Position numbers and translations under genes: made by a program
Shown: one piece after another, positions 17,281 through 25,758 of the stretch
Position numbering within the stretch: position 1 is the stretch's first letter
Layout of the letters: every line of letters begins with the position of its first letter
Origin: Sphingomonas albertensis
GTDB taxonomy: Bacteria > Pseudomonadota > Alphaproteobacteria > Sphingomonadales > Sphingomonadaceae
Direction: 5' to 3'
Assembly: GCF_014358075.1 (NCBI RefSeq)
Contig: NZ_JACONT010000041.1
Coordinates: 1-32,542, forward strand
Length of the DNA stretch: 32,542 nucleotides
The notes under the pieces: model-generated
The model's input: the letters and a program-made list of their open reading frames with translations, nothing else
Told to the model about the DNA's origin: nothing
The model's database searches: none

Positions 17281-17317
17281 AAAAAGGGGGCGACCGTCGC
17301 ATGACGGCCGCCCCCTT
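17281..17317 (-). terminator. Rho-independent terminator of the phasin gene
   Basis: On the minus strand, GGGGGCGGCCGTC and GACGGTCGCCCCC (17315-17303 and 17298-17286) form a 13-bp stem with one mismatch, extendable by two A-T pairs, around a 4-nt loop. A TTTTT run follows (17285-17281). It lies 36 bp beyond the phasin stop codon and before clpS, so the phasin transcript should end here. Confidence 0.85.
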
Positions 17318-17352
17318 CTCGTCGCACCGCCCGAAGGCGTGGCGCTATCGAC

Positions 17353-18069
17353 TTACGCCGAGATCTTCATCTTGTCGGTCGCGACCGCAACGCGGTTCGA
17401 GATCGGCTGGGCGAACTCGCCGAACATCTTCAGCATCCGCTCGGTCGAGCGCGAGCCCTCGGCGATCATAGTGTCGAACGCGGTGCGCGCATAATCGCCC
17501 TGGAGCTTCATGAACTCGGTCGGCGACTTGGCGGCGGCGAGCGTCTTGGCGGCTTCGGTCGCGCTCTCGAACGAGGTCTTGGCGTATTCGGCGGCTTCAT
17601 GGCCGAGCGCCTCGACGTTCTTCGCGGCGATCTTCGACGATTCGACCAGCGCCTCGATGTTGCCCTTGCCGAATGCGGTCATGTCCTCGACCATCTTCGC
17701 CGACTTCTCCATCGCGCCCTTGGCCTGCTCGGTATACTCGGCGGTGTTGGCGCCCGTGAACAGGGCCTTGGTCTTCTCGGTGATGCTCTGGATCGTGTCC
17801 ATCGTGGCGTCCTTTGTTTCGCTAGCAGGGATCCCCAACGGCGCGGCGGCCTGGATCGGGGCGGGAATGTCCGTGTGCGGCGATACAAAAGCAGCCGCGA
17901 GAGGTTGAGATGCCGGCGTCTTGGCGATCGGCTCAGGTGCCGGTTTCGCCGGCTTGGCGACAGTCCGGGCGGAGGTTTTGGCGGTCGCGGCCTTGACGGC
18001 AGCGACCGGCTTCGCAGCGGCGGCAAGCTTCGAACCGGCCTTGGCCGTCCGTTTCACGATATCCACCAT
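17353..18069 (-). CDS. Phasin family protein with Ala/Lys/Pro-rich N-terminal extension
   Basis: Coats the surface of polyhydroxyalkanoate granules. The C-terminal half (from about residue 90, MDTIQSITEKTKALFTGA) is a standard helical phasin domain of about 149 residues, with KSPTEFMKLQGDYARTAFD near its end. Ahead of it lies a disordered, basic segment rich in Ala, Lys and Pro (for example AKPAKPAPEPIAKTP). The long form starts at ATG 18069 behind GAGAGG. A second in-frame ATG at 17802 has AAAGGA 7 nt upstream and would give a plain phasin, so two products are possible. It follows phaC on the same strand, has its own promoter region with a palindrome (18120-18148) and a terminator at 17281-17317. 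Confidence 0.92.
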   Translation of the reverse strand: MVDIVKRTAKAGSKLAAAAKPVAAVKAATAKTSARTVAKPAKPAPEPIAKTPASQPLAAAFVSPHTDIPAPIQAAAPLGIPASETKDATMDTIQSITEKTKALFTGANTAEYTEQAKGAMEKSAKMVEDMTAFGKGNIEALVESSKIAAKNVEALGHEAAEYAKTSFESATEAAKTLAAAKSPTEFMKLQGDYARTAFDTMIAEGSRSTERMLKMFGEFAQPISNRVAVATDKMKISA

Positions 18070-18119
18070 CCACGCACCTCTCTTCGGAGTTATGTCGCGG
18101 TCTTCATACACGAATTTTC

Positions 18120-18148
18120 GCAGCGCACAATTTAATTGTGCAGCGCAC
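18120..18148. promoter_or_regulatory. Candidate operator upstream of the phasin gene
   Basis: A perfect 8-1-8 palindrome, GCACAATT (18125-18132), T, AATTGTGC (18134-18141), overlaps a direct repeat GCAGCGCAC at 18120-18128 and 18140-18148. The direct repeats are 20 bp apart, about two helical turns. It lies 51-79 bp upstream of the phasin start and just after the phaC stop. Phasin genes are commonly repressed by PhaR; whether PhaR binds here is inference from position. Confidence 0.55.
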
Positions 18149-18171
18149 CATGACGTTTACGTAAGGTAGCG

Positions 18172-19890
18172 CTACCGGCTTTTCACATACTCGCCGGGCG
18201 CGTCGCCGATCGCTTCGAGCGCCCCCTCACCCGGCAGCCGCGCACCGTCCGCGGCCACCGTCTCTGCACCAAGCGCGCGCAACCAGTCGACCCAATCCGG
18301 CCACCAGCTGCCCTTCGTCTCCGTCGCACCGGCAACGAAGTCGGCGAGCGTCGTGTGCACGCCCGGATTGGTCCAGTATTGATATTTCCCTGCAGCCGGC
18401 GGATTGACTACGCCCGCGATATGCCCCGAGCCCGCGAGCACGAACTTCAGCGGCCCGGCGAACAATTGCGTGAGTTTCCAGACGCTTTCAGCCGGCGCGA
18501 TATGATCCTCGCGCCCCGCCTGGACATAGCTCGGCGTCGCGACCTTGGTGAGATCGATCGGCGTCCCATCCACCGTCATCGTGCCCGTCACCAGCAGGTT
18601 GTCGCGGTACAGGTCGGTCAGATAGCTCAGATGCCATTTCGCCGGCAGGTTGGTCGTATCCCCGTTCCAGTGGAGCAGGTCGAACGGCACGTAATCCTGC
18701 CCCAGCAGGTAATTCTGCGTGACGTAGTTCCAGATCAGGTCGCGCCCGCGCAACAGGTTGAACGTCGTCGCCATGTACCGCCCGTCGAGGAACCCTTCGG
18801 GCGACAACGACGCGACCATCTTCAACTGCTCGTCGTCGATGAAATGCTGCAGCTCGCCCGCCTGCGCGAAATCCACCTGCGCCGTAAAGAACGTAGCGCT
18901 AGCCACCTTCGCGGCCTCGCCCCGCGCGGCCAGCAGTGCGAGCGTCGCGGCCAGCGTCGTCCCCGCCACGCAGTACCCGATCGTGTGCACCGCAGGCACG
19001 TCGAGCGCGGCGCGAACCGTATCGATCGCCTCGACCTGCGCACCGACGTAATCGTCCCAGACTACGTCCTTCATGCTCGCGTCGGCGGATTTCCACGAGA
19101 CCATGAAAACGGTGATGCCCTGCTCGACCGCCCAGCGGATGAAGCTCTTCTCCGGCGTCAGGTCGAGAATGTAGAACCGGTTGATCCACGGCGGAAAAAT
19201 CACGAGCGGCGTCGCCAGCACCTTGTCGGTGGTCGGACTGTACTGGATCAGTTCGTAGAGCGACGTGCGTTTCACCACCTTGCCCGGCGTCATCGCCAGA
19301 TTGCGCCCGAGCTCGAACGCGCCGTCGGGCGTATGCGTCACCTGCCCGCGGGCAAGATCCGCCATCATGTTCTGCAGGCCTTTCAGCAGATTTTCACCGC
19401 GGGTCTCGATCGTCTTCTCGATCACCTGCGGGTTGGTCAGCGCGAAATTGGTCGGGCTCATCGCGTCGACGAACCCCTTAGTCGCGAACCGCAGCTGCTC
19501 CTTCTGCTTGGGGTCGAGCCCGTCCACCGCCTCGACGCCGCGGAGCATGTGGTCACCGATCAACTGATAACTCTGCCGGATCAGGTCGAACACCGGCTCG
19601 CGCCACTGCGGCGCTTTGAAGCGCTTGTCGGTCACCGGCGCAGCCTCAGGCGCCTTGACCGGATCGAGAAATCGCTGCCACAGCGTTAGGCTCTCGGCCC
19701 AGAAATCGCGCGCGCGCTCCAGCGTGGCGGGGTCGGTGAAACCCGGAATCGCGGGAATCCCCTCGGGCTTGGCCTGCATCGCCGCGAAGCCCTGCTCCAT
19801 CATCATCTGCTGCGCACGCCCCATTACCCACGTCCAATGCTGGAGATCGGGGAGGGTCGGCGTGGAGGCGTCGGGAGGAGTATCGGCCAT
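18172..19890 (-). CDS. phaC: Class I poly(R)-hydroxyalkanoate synthase
   Basis: Polymerises (R)-3-hydroxyacyl-CoA into PHA at the granule surface. The 572 residues and absence of a PhaE or PhaR subunit gene fit class I. The lipase-like box is GYCVAGTTLAA with the nucleophile C307. The remaining catalytic residues are D462 (GREDHIAP) and H490 (GSGHIAGVVNPP). The N-terminal part (about 1-170) is the variable domain involved in dimerisation and granule binding. It starts at ATG 19890 with AGAGGA 6 nt upstream. The phasin gene follows 102 bp downstream on the same strand. No phaA, phaB or phaZ is visible. Confidence 0.96.
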   Translation of the reverse strand: MADTPPDASTPTLPDLQHWTWVMGRAQQMMMEQGFAAMQAKPEGIPAIPGFTDPATLERARDFWAESLTLWQRFLDPVKAPEAAPVTDKRFKAPQWREPVFDLIRQSYQLIGDHMLRGVEAVDGLDPKQKEQLRFATKGFVDAMSPTNFALTNPQVIEKTIETRGENLLKGLQNMMADLARGQVTHTPDGAFELGRNLAMTPGKVVKRTSLYELIQYSPTTDKVLATPLVIFPPWINRFYILDLTPEKSFIRWAVEQGITVFMVSWKSADASMKDVVWDDYVGAQVEAIDTVRAALDVPAVHTIGYCVAGTTLAATLALLAARGEAAKVASATFFTAQVDFAQAGELQHFIDDEQLKMVASLSPEGFLDGRYMATTFNLLRGRDLIWNYVTQNYLLGQDYVPFDLLHWNGDTTNLPAKWHLSYLTDLYRDNLLVTGTMTVDGTPIDLTKVATPSYVQAGREDHIAPAESVWKLTQLFAGPLKFVLAGSGHIAGVVNPPAAGKYQYWTNPGVHTTLADFVAGATETKGSWWPDWVDWLRALGAETVAADGARLPGEGALEAIGDAPGEYVKSR

Positions 19891-19982
19891 GGCATCCTCT
19901 GCTTTTTCGGGAGCTTAGCCGAGGCAACGGTCCAGCGGAAGCGGGGTGGTCGCTGGCGCAAGGTCCCGTCGCCACATCGTCC

Positions 19983-20064
19983 CGTCATCCTGACGAAAGT
20001 CAGGATCCAGAGCCACGAGCCGCATCCTCCGTTACCCTGGATCCTGACTTTCGTCAGGATGACG
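19983..20064. repeat. Family E palindrome (copy E1)
   Basis: Perfect 28-bp inverted repeat, 19983-20010 and 20037-20064, around a 26-bp loop. Each arm begins CGTCATCCTGACGAAAGTCA and contains its own TCCTGAC...GTCAGGA hairpin. It lies upstream of the divergent phaC and alaC genes. A second copy is at 30193-30275. Confidence 0.85.
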
Positions 20065-20130
20065 GAGCGTTGTCCCTCCCCCGCCCCGCCAATCACCACC
20101 CCGACGTCCAATCACCACCCCATCGTCCAA

Positions 20131-20239
20131 CCACCTCCCCGGCGGAGGCCGGGGCCCAGTTGGGAGACGTTGCTGGTGAACGGTGCGCCACGTTACTGCG
20201 CCCTCTCCACCTGGGCCCCGGGCTCCGCCGGGGAGGTGC
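20131..20239. repeat. Family D bipartite palindrome (copy D2, inverted core)
   Basis: Arms CCACCTCCCCGGCGGAGGCC (from 20131) and its near complement ending at 20239. Read on the minus strand its core (GCAGTAACG ... AGCAACG) matches that of D1, so this copy is inserted in the opposite orientation. Together with E1 it fills most of the 458-bp phaC-alaC intergenic region, in which I see no gene. Confidence 0.8.
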
Positions 20240-20348
20240 ATTCCGTTCAAATCAGAATACTCCAGCTTTCGTCCCCTCGACGAATGAGGCGGATGACGCC
20301 CCTGCTCACCTGCGGTACAGCACCCGCTCCTCCAGCTAGAGGCTGATC

Positions 20349-21557
20349 ATGTCCGAAGACTTCTACCGCATCAAACGCTTACCCCCCTATGTCATCGCCG
20401 AAGTGAACGCGATGCGGGCGGCGGCGCGCGCGGGCGGGGAGGACATCATCGATCTCGGCATGGGCAATCCCGACCTGCCGCCCCCCGAGCACGTCATCGA
20501 GAAGCTCGTCGAAGTCGCGCGCAAGCCCAGCGCGCACGGCTATTCGCAGTCGAAGGGCATCCCCGGGCTGCGCAAAGCCCAGGCGAACTATTACGGCCGC
20601 CGGTTCGGCGTCGACGTCGATCCCGAGACCGAGGTCGTCGTCACGATGGGCTCGAAGGAAGGCCTTGCGAGTCTGGCCACCGCGATCACCGCGCCCGGCG
20701 ACGTCGTGCTCGCGCCGAACCCGTCCTATCCGATCCACACCTTCGGCTTCATCATCGCCGGCGCGACGATCCGCGCGGTGCCGACCACACCGGACGAAGC
20801 GTATTTCGAGAGCCTCGAGCGCGCGATGGCGTTCACCGTCCCGGCGCCGTCGGTGCTGGTGATGGGTTATCCGTCGAACCCGACCGCCGAAGTCGTCGAC
20901 CTCGCCTTCTATGAGCGCGTCATCGCGTTCGCGAAGAAGCACAAGCTGTGGGTGATCTCCGACCTCGCCTATTCGGAGCTGTATTTCGACGGCAAGCCGA
21001 CCCCCTCGATCCTCCAGGTGCCGGGGGCGAAGGACGTCGCGATCGAGTTCACCTCGCTCAGCAAGACCTATTCGATGGCGGGCTGGCGGATGGGCTTCGG
21101 GGTCGGCAACAAGACTCTGATCGCGGCGATGACGCGCGTAAAGTCGTACCTCGATTACGGCGCGTTCACGCCGATCCAGGCCGCCGCCTGCGCCGCGCTC
21201 AACGGCCCGCAAGACATCGTCGAGCGTAACCGGCAACTGTATCACAAGCGCCGCGACGTGCTGGTCGAGAGCTTCGGCCGCGCCGGCTGGGACATCCCCT
21301 CGCCCCGCGCGAGCATGTTCGCCTGGGCGCCTTTGCCGCCCGCTCTCGCGCATTTAGGTAGCCTTGAGTTCACCAAACAATTGCTGACCCACGCGCACGT
21401 CGCGGTCGCCCCAGGGGTGGGCTACGGCGAAAACGGCGAGGGCTATGTGAGGATCGCGATGGTCGAGAACGAACAGCGGCTCCGCCAAGCGGCGCGCAAC
21501 GTGAAGAAATACCTCCAGTCGATGGGCGTCAACACGCCCGCGCGCGGCGCCGGCTAA
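20349..21557 (+). CDS. alaC: AlaC-like class I/II aminotransferase
   Basis: Cytosolic PLP enzyme of 402 residues, closest in appearance to AlaC, which interconverts pyruvate/glutamate and alanine/2-oxoglutarate. The start region (EDFYRIKRLPPYVIAEVN), IIDLGMGNPDLPPP, MGYPSNPTAEVVDL and the PLP-lysine motif SLSKTYSMAGWRMGFGVG with K239 are characteristic. LL-diaminopimelate aminotransferases look similar, so substrate assignment is by resemblance only. It starts at ATG 20349 with AGAGG 7 nt upstream. The TauE-like gene follows 9 bp after the stop, so the two, and probably the thioesterase, form an operon. Confidence 0.9.
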   Translation: MSEDFYRIKRLPPYVIAEVNAMRAAARAGGEDIIDLGMGNPDLPPPEHVIEKLVEVARKPSAHGYSQSKGIPGLRKAQANYYGRRFGVDVDPETEVVVTMGSKEGLASLATAITAPGDVVLAPNPSYPIHTFGFIIAGATIRAVPTTPDEAYFESLERAMAFTVPAPSVLVMGYPSNPTAEVVDLAFYERVIAFAKKHKLWVISDLAYSELYFDGKPTPSILQVPGAKDVAIEFTSLSKTYSMAGWRMGFGVGNKTLIAAMTRVKSYLDYGAFTPIQAAACAALNGPQDIVERNRQLYHKRRDVLVESFGRAGWDIPSPRASMFAWAPLPPALAHLGSLEFTKQLLTHAHVAVAPGVGYGENGEGYVRIAMVENEQRLRQAARNVKKYLQSMGVNTPARGAG

Positions 21558-21566
21558 CCCGCCAGC

Positions 21567-22343
21567 GTGGATATCAATCCGTTATATTCGGTGGCCGGCG
21601 TGCTCGTCGGCCTCATCGTCGGGCTGACGGGTGTCGGTGGCGGTTCGCTGATGACGCCGCTGCTGGTGCTCGTCTTTGGCTTCCACCCCGCTACCGCGGT
21701 CGGCACCGACCTGCTCTACGCGTCGGCGACCAAGACAGTGGGGACAACGGTGCATGGCTGGCGCGGCACGGTCGACTGGCGCGTGGTGCGGCGGCTGGCG
21801 ACCGGCAGCGTCCCCGCGGCGATCGCGACGTTGCTCGTGCTCAACCATCTCGGCGAGAAATCGTCCGACACCGGCCACGCGATCACCGTCGTGCTCGGCA
21901 TCACGCTGATCCTGTCGGCGGTCGCGACGTTCTTCCGCGGCAAGATCGTCGTGTGGCTGACTCCTCGCGTGGGCACCGTCGGCGGCGAGCGGCAGGCGAT
22001 GCTGACGATCCTGCTCGGCGCGGTCCTCGGCGTGCTGGTCTCGCTCACCTCGGTCGGCGCCGGCGCGCTGGGCATGACCGCACTGCTGATCCTGTACCCG
22101 ACGCTGCCGATCAACCGGCTAGTCGGCTCGGACATCGCGCACGCGGTGCCGCTGACGCTGCTCGGCGGGATCGGCCACTGGATCCTCGGCTCGGTCGACG
22201 TCGACCTGCTCGTGTCGCTGCTGATCGGCTCAATCCCCGGCATCATCGTCGGCAGCCTGATCGCGACGCGCGTCTCGGACCGCGTGCTGGTCCCGGTGCT
22301 CGCGACCGTGCTGGCGATCGTCGGCGTTCGGCTGATCTTCTGA
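21567..22343 (+). CDS. TauE/SafE-family membrane permease
   Basis: Integral inner-membrane protein of 258 residues with about eight hydrophobic segments. The N-terminal LIVGLTGVGGGSLMTPLLVL and its internal echo LTSVGAGALGMTALLILYPT are the duplicated family signature. Members export sulfite, sulfoacetate or other organic acid anions, often with sulfur metabolism. The start is GTG at 21567, 9 bp after the alaC stop codon, so translation probably depends on coupling. The transported compound cannot be read from the sequence; the link with an aminotransferase and a thioesterase gives no clear pathway. Confidence 0.9.
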   Translation: MDINPLYSVAGVLVGLIVGLTGVGGGSLMTPLLVLVFGFHPATAVGTDLLYASATKTVGTTVHGWRGTVDWRVVRRLATGSVPAAIATLLVLNHLGEKSSDTGHAITVVLGITLILSAVATFFRGKIVVWLTPRVGTVGGERQAMLTILLGAVLGVLVSLTSVGAGALGMTALLILYPTLPINRLVGSDIAHAVPLTLLGGIGHWILGSVDVDLLVSLLIGSIPGIIVGSLIATRVSDRVLVPVLATVLAIVGVRLIF

Positions 22344-22358
22344 TGCGGCAATTGTGAA

Positions 22359-22784
22359 ATGAGGCCCGGTTTCGCCTTCTCGACCAGGTTCCGCGTGCGC
22401 TATGCCGAGATCGACGGCCAGCGCATCGTCTTCAACTCGCGCTATCTCGAATATGCCGACGTCGCGGTGACCGAGTTCTGGGAATGGACCGGGATCGCCG
22501 AGGCGCTGCCTGAGATATGGCCGACCACCGAGTTCAACGTCCGCCGGACCGAGATCGACTACCTCAAGCCGTTCCGCCTAGGAGATACGGTGGAAGCGTT
22601 CGTGCGGATCGAGATGCTAGGCACGACAAGCCTGACGAAGCGCTTCGAACTGGCGCATGCGGAGACGGGGGAGTTGCACACGGTGATCAGTATGGTCAGC
22701 GTGCACGTCGATCTCGAAACGGGGCGGCCCGTGCCCCTTCCCGACGCGATCCGCACCGTGCTGGAGTCGCTACCCACCCGCTGA
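22359..22784 (+). CDS. Acyl-CoA thioesterase, 4HBT/YbgC-like
   Basis: Hot-dog-fold thioesterase of 141 residues. The start of the fold reads FRVRYAEIDGQRIVFNSRYL, with D19 at the position of the catalytic aspartate of the 4-hydroxybenzoyl-CoA thioesterase/YbgC group (usually YxDTDxxGVVYxxNY). TEIDYLKPFRLGDTVEAFVR is the conserved central strand pair. It hydrolyses an acyl-CoA, chain length unknown. It begins 15 bp after the permease stop, making it the third gene of a probable operon, and ends before a family A palindrome that separates it from the converging HxlR gene. Confidence 0.88.
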   Translation: MRPGFAFSTRFRVRYAEIDGQRIVFNSRYLEYADVAVTEFWEWTGIAEALPEIWPTTEFNVRRTEIDYLKPFRLGDTVEAFVRIEMLGTTSLTKRFELAHAETGELHTVISMVSVHVDLETGRPVPLPDAIRTVLESLPTR

Positions 22785-22793
22785 TACAACGGT

Positions 22794-22900
22794 CTCCCCT
22801 CCCTGAAAGGGAGGGGTAGGGGGTGGGTCGGCCAATTGGCGAGCGAAAGCACCAGCCCCAAACCGGCCCACCCCCAGCCCCTCCCTTCCAGGGAGGGGAG
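22794..22900. repeat. Family A bipartite palindrome (copy A4)
   Basis: Arms at 22794-22831 and 22863-22900 with CCCTCCCTGAAAGGGAGGG-type hairpins. The left arm carries the same CCCTCCCTGAAAGGGAGGGG hairpin as the DUF559-bearing copy at 8502-8536. The core includes TTGGCGAGCG, shared with A3. It lies between convergent genes. Confidence 0.85.
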
Positions 22901-22911
22901 CAGAAGGGGGC

Positions 22912-23397
22912 CTACTCCGCCGCCTCGGCCGCCGTATCAGCCTCGACGCCCGCAACCTCCCCAGGCAGTGCCCAGATCAGGTCCCCCTTCCCCAGCACGC
23001 GACCATCATGCGACCGCACCGAGACCGGCTGCAACGGCCGCCGATCGCGCGCATCCACAAGAATCGGGAACGCCGGCACGCACGTCTCCCACCGCTCGCC
23101 CCATTGCCGGAGCGCGATCATCGTCGGCAGCAGCGCAAACCCCTTGTCGGTCAGTCCGTAGGCGATCTTGCGCCGGTCCTCCAGAATAGGCTGCCGCGCG
23201 AGGATCCCGTGCTCGACCAGCCGCGCCAACCGGTTCGCGAGGATATTGCGCGCGATCCCCAGCTCCGACTGGAATTCCTCGAAATGATGCAGGCCGTTGA
23301 ACGCGGCGCGGAGAATCAGGAACGACCAGCGCTCGCCCATCGCCTCCAGCGCGGCGGGCAGGCTGCATTCCAGCAATGGTTCGCGCAGTTTGCCCAT
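22912..23397 (-). CDS. HxlR-family transcriptional regulator
   Basis: Winged-helix regulator of 161 residues. The family pattern is clear: CSLPAALEAMGERWSFLILR with the near-N-terminal cysteine, then GLHHFEEFQSELGIARNILA, LANRLARLVEHGIL and YGLTDKGFALLPTMIALRQW. Some HxlR proteins sense electrophiles or redox state through that cysteine. A C-terminal extension beyond the usual 110 residues, ending in an Ala/Glu-rich tail, has no recognisable domain. The start is ATG 23397 with GAGG 8 nt upstream (a GTG immediately precedes it). Targets are unknown; it is divergent from rel across about 200 bp. Confidence 0.9.
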   Translation of the reverse strand: MGKLREPLLECSLPAALEAMGERWSFLILRAAFNGLHHFEEFQSELGIARNILANRLARLVEHGILARQPILEDRRKIAYGLTDKGFALLPTMIALRQWGERWETCVPAFPILVDARDRRPLQPVSVRSHDGRVLGKGDLIWALPGEVAGVEADTAAEAAE

Positions 23398-23605
23398 CAC
23401 GTCATCCTCGTCCGAGGGCGAACGTACCGCATAACCCGTCGAAGCGAAACGCCCCGGTTATCCTGCGTTATACGCCCTTGGATACGCCACTGGCCCAGCG
23501 AATTGCCGACGCCCCCCTGGAGGCCCCCACTGGATCGCCCACTAGATCACAGTGATGCGATGCTTTTTGTTGCCAAAAGTCCCCGCCCGGCCCCATCTAT
23601 GGCGG

Positions 23606-25711
23606 GTGCTGCGCCAATATGAACTGGTCGATCGCGTCCTCGACTACGATCCCGACGCCGACGAGGCGCTGCTGAACCGCGCCTATGTCTTCTCGATGCA
23701 GGCCCACGGGAGCCAGAAGCGCGCGAGCGGCGATCCGTATTTCAGCCACCCGATCGAGGTAGCGGGCATCCTCACCGACCTGCACCTCGATGCGGAGACG
23801 ATCGCCACCGCGATCCTCCACGACACGATCGAGGACACCGTCGCGACCCCCGAGGAGATCGAGCGGCTGTTCGGTGCTTCGGTCGCGCGCCTCGTCGATG
23901 GCGTGACGAAGCTTTCGAAGATCGAAGCGCAGACCGAGAACGAACGCGCCGCCGAAAATCTGCGCAAATTCCTCCTCGCGATGTCCGACGACATCCGCGT
24001 GTTGCTGGTCAAGCTCGCCGACCGCCTCCACAACATGCGGACGCTGCATCACATCTCGAAGCCCGAGAAGCGCCGTCGCATCGCCAAGGAGACGATGGAC
24101 ATCTACGCGCCGCTCGCCGAGCGGATCGGCATGTACGAGTTCATGCGCGAGATGCAGTCGCTCGCGTTCGAACAGCTCGAGCCCGAAGCCTCCGAATCGA
24201 TCAACCGCCGCCTCGAACAGCTCAAGCAGGGCGACGGCGACCGCATCGCCAAGATCGCGTCCGGTCTCAAGCTGGTGCTGTCGCGCGCCGGGGTCGAGGC
24301 GGATATCTCGGGCCGCGAGAAGCACCCCTATTCGATCTTCCGGAAAATGTCGGAGCGGCACATCAGCTTCGAGCAGCTGTCCGACGTCATGGCGTTCCGC
24401 GCGATCGTGCCGACCGAGGAGGATTGCTACCGCGTGCTCGGGATCATCCACCAGCGCTGGCCGATGGTGCCGGGTCGGTTCAAGGATTACATCTCGACGC
24501 CCAAGCGCAACGGCTATCGCTCGCTGCACACCTCGGTGATCCACGCCGACAGCGCCCGGATCGAGATCCAGATCCGCACCGCCGACATGCACGCGCAGGC
24601 CGAGTTCGGGCTGGCGGCGCACTGGGCGTACAAGCAGCAGATCAACGGCAGCGACCGCCAGGTCAGCTGGATCCGCGATCTCGTCGAGATCCTCGACACC
24701 GCCGAGAGCCCGGAAGAGCTGCTCGAACACACGCGGATGGCGATGTATACCGATCGCATCTTCGCGTTCACGCCGAAGGGCGAGCTGATCCAGCTCCCCA
24801 AGGGCGCGACGTCGATCGACTTCGCGTACGCGGTGCACACCGATCTCGGCGACCAGGCGGTCGGCGCGAAGGTCAACGGTCGCGTCGTGCCGCTGTCGAC
24901 GGTGATCGAGAACGGCGACCAGGTGCAGATCCTGCGCTCGAAGGGGCAGTCGCCGCAACCGCAATGGCTCAACGTCGCGACCACCGGCAAGGCGCTGGCC
25001 GCGATCCGCCGGCACCTGCGTCAGAAGGAGCGCGTCGAGCAAATCGCGCTCGGCCAGACCCTGTACGAGGATATCGTCACCCGCCTGCCCGCGCAGATCG
25101 GCACCGATGCACTGAGCCACGCGCTGAAGCGGCTGAAGCTGCCCGACGATTCGTCGCTGATGGTGGCGATCGCGCGACGGACGTTGTCGGATGCCGCGGT
25201 GATGGAGGCGTTGATGCCGGGCTCGGCGGGCGCGGACGTGACGCATGCGCTTGCCCCGCAATCGAGCGCGATCTCGATCAAGGGCCTGACCCCCGGCGTC
25301 GCTTACGACCTCGCGACGTGCTGCCATCCTGTGCCGGGCGACCGGATCGTCGGGTTGCGTCGGCCCGATGCCGGGATCGAGGTCCACGCGATCGACTGCA
25401 AGGTTCTCGCCGAACTCGCCGAGCGATCGGAAAACGAGACCGACTGGGTCGACGTCGCCTGGGGCGACGAGACCGAGGGCGCGGTCGCACGCATATCGGT
25501 GATGGTGAAGAACGAGCCGGGCTCGCTCGGCATCGTCTCGACGATCATCGGCGGGCACAAGGCCAACATCATCAACCTGCGGCTCGATACGCGCGACAAG
25601 AGCTTCCACACCAACGAGATCGATGTCGAGGTGCATGACGTGCAGCAACTCATGCGGCTGATGGCGGGCCTCCGCGCGGCGGATGCGGTGCACACCGTGG
25701 AGCGCGTGTAG
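23606..25711 (+). CDS. rel: Bifunctional (p)ppGpp synthetase/hydrolase
   Basis: Controls the stringent response by making and degrading (p)ppGpp. From the GTG at 23606 it has 701 residues, the usual length. The hydrolase HD domain keeps H48 (FSHP), H72-D73 (LHDTIED) and D139 (LADRLHN), spaced exactly as in the Streptococcus Rel enzyme. The synthetase domain has GRFKDYISTPKRNGYRSLHT; the RxKD form (291-294) is typical of bifunctional enzymes. A TGS domain (around FAFTPKGELIQLPKGATSID) and a C-terminal ACT domain follow. Upstream in-frame GTG 23552 and ATG 23555 would add 17-18 non-conserved residues. rpoZ, often found next to this gene in alphaproteobacteria, is absent here. Confidence 0.95.
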   Translation: MLRQYELVDRVLDYDPDADEALLNRAYVFSMQAHGSQKRASGDPYFSHPIEVAGILTDLHLDAETIATAILHDTIEDTVATPEEIERLFGASVARLVDGVTKLSKIEAQTENERAAENLRKFLLAMSDDIRVLLVKLADRLHNMRTLHHISKPEKRRRIAKETMDIYAPLAERIGMYEFMREMQSLAFEQLEPEASESINRRLEQLKQGDGDRIAKIASGLKLVLSRAGVEADISGREKHPYSIFRKMSERHISFEQLSDVMAFRAIVPTEEDCYRVLGIIHQRWPMVPGRFKDYISTPKRNGYRSLHTSVIHADSARIEIQIRTADMHAQAEFGLAAHWAYKQQINGSDRQVSWIRDLVEILDTAESPEELLEHTRMAMYTDRIFAFTPKGELIQLPKGATSIDFAYAVHTDLGDQAVGAKVNGRVVPLSTVIENGDQVQILRSKGQSPQPQWLNVATTGKALAAIRRHLRQKERVEQIALGQTLYEDIVTRLPAQIGTDALSHALKRLKLPDDSSLMVAIARRTLSDAAVMEALMPGSAGADVTHALAPQSSAISIKGLTPGVAYDLATCCHPVPGDRIVGLRRPDAGIEVHAIDCKVLAELAERSENETDWVDVAWGDETEGAVARISVMVKNEPGSLGIVSTIIGGHKANIINLRLDTRDKSFHTNEIDVEVHDVQQLMRLMAGLRAADAVHTVERV

Positions 25712-25758
25712 AAACATCCGACGATGACGGCGGGCGCGACGGACGCTAGACGGGACAG

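Noticed and set aside
23431..23461. ATAACC...GGTTAT inverted repeat between HxlR and rel
   Set aside because: Only 6 bp per arm with a 19-bp spacer; easily chance, and no known HxlR motif match.
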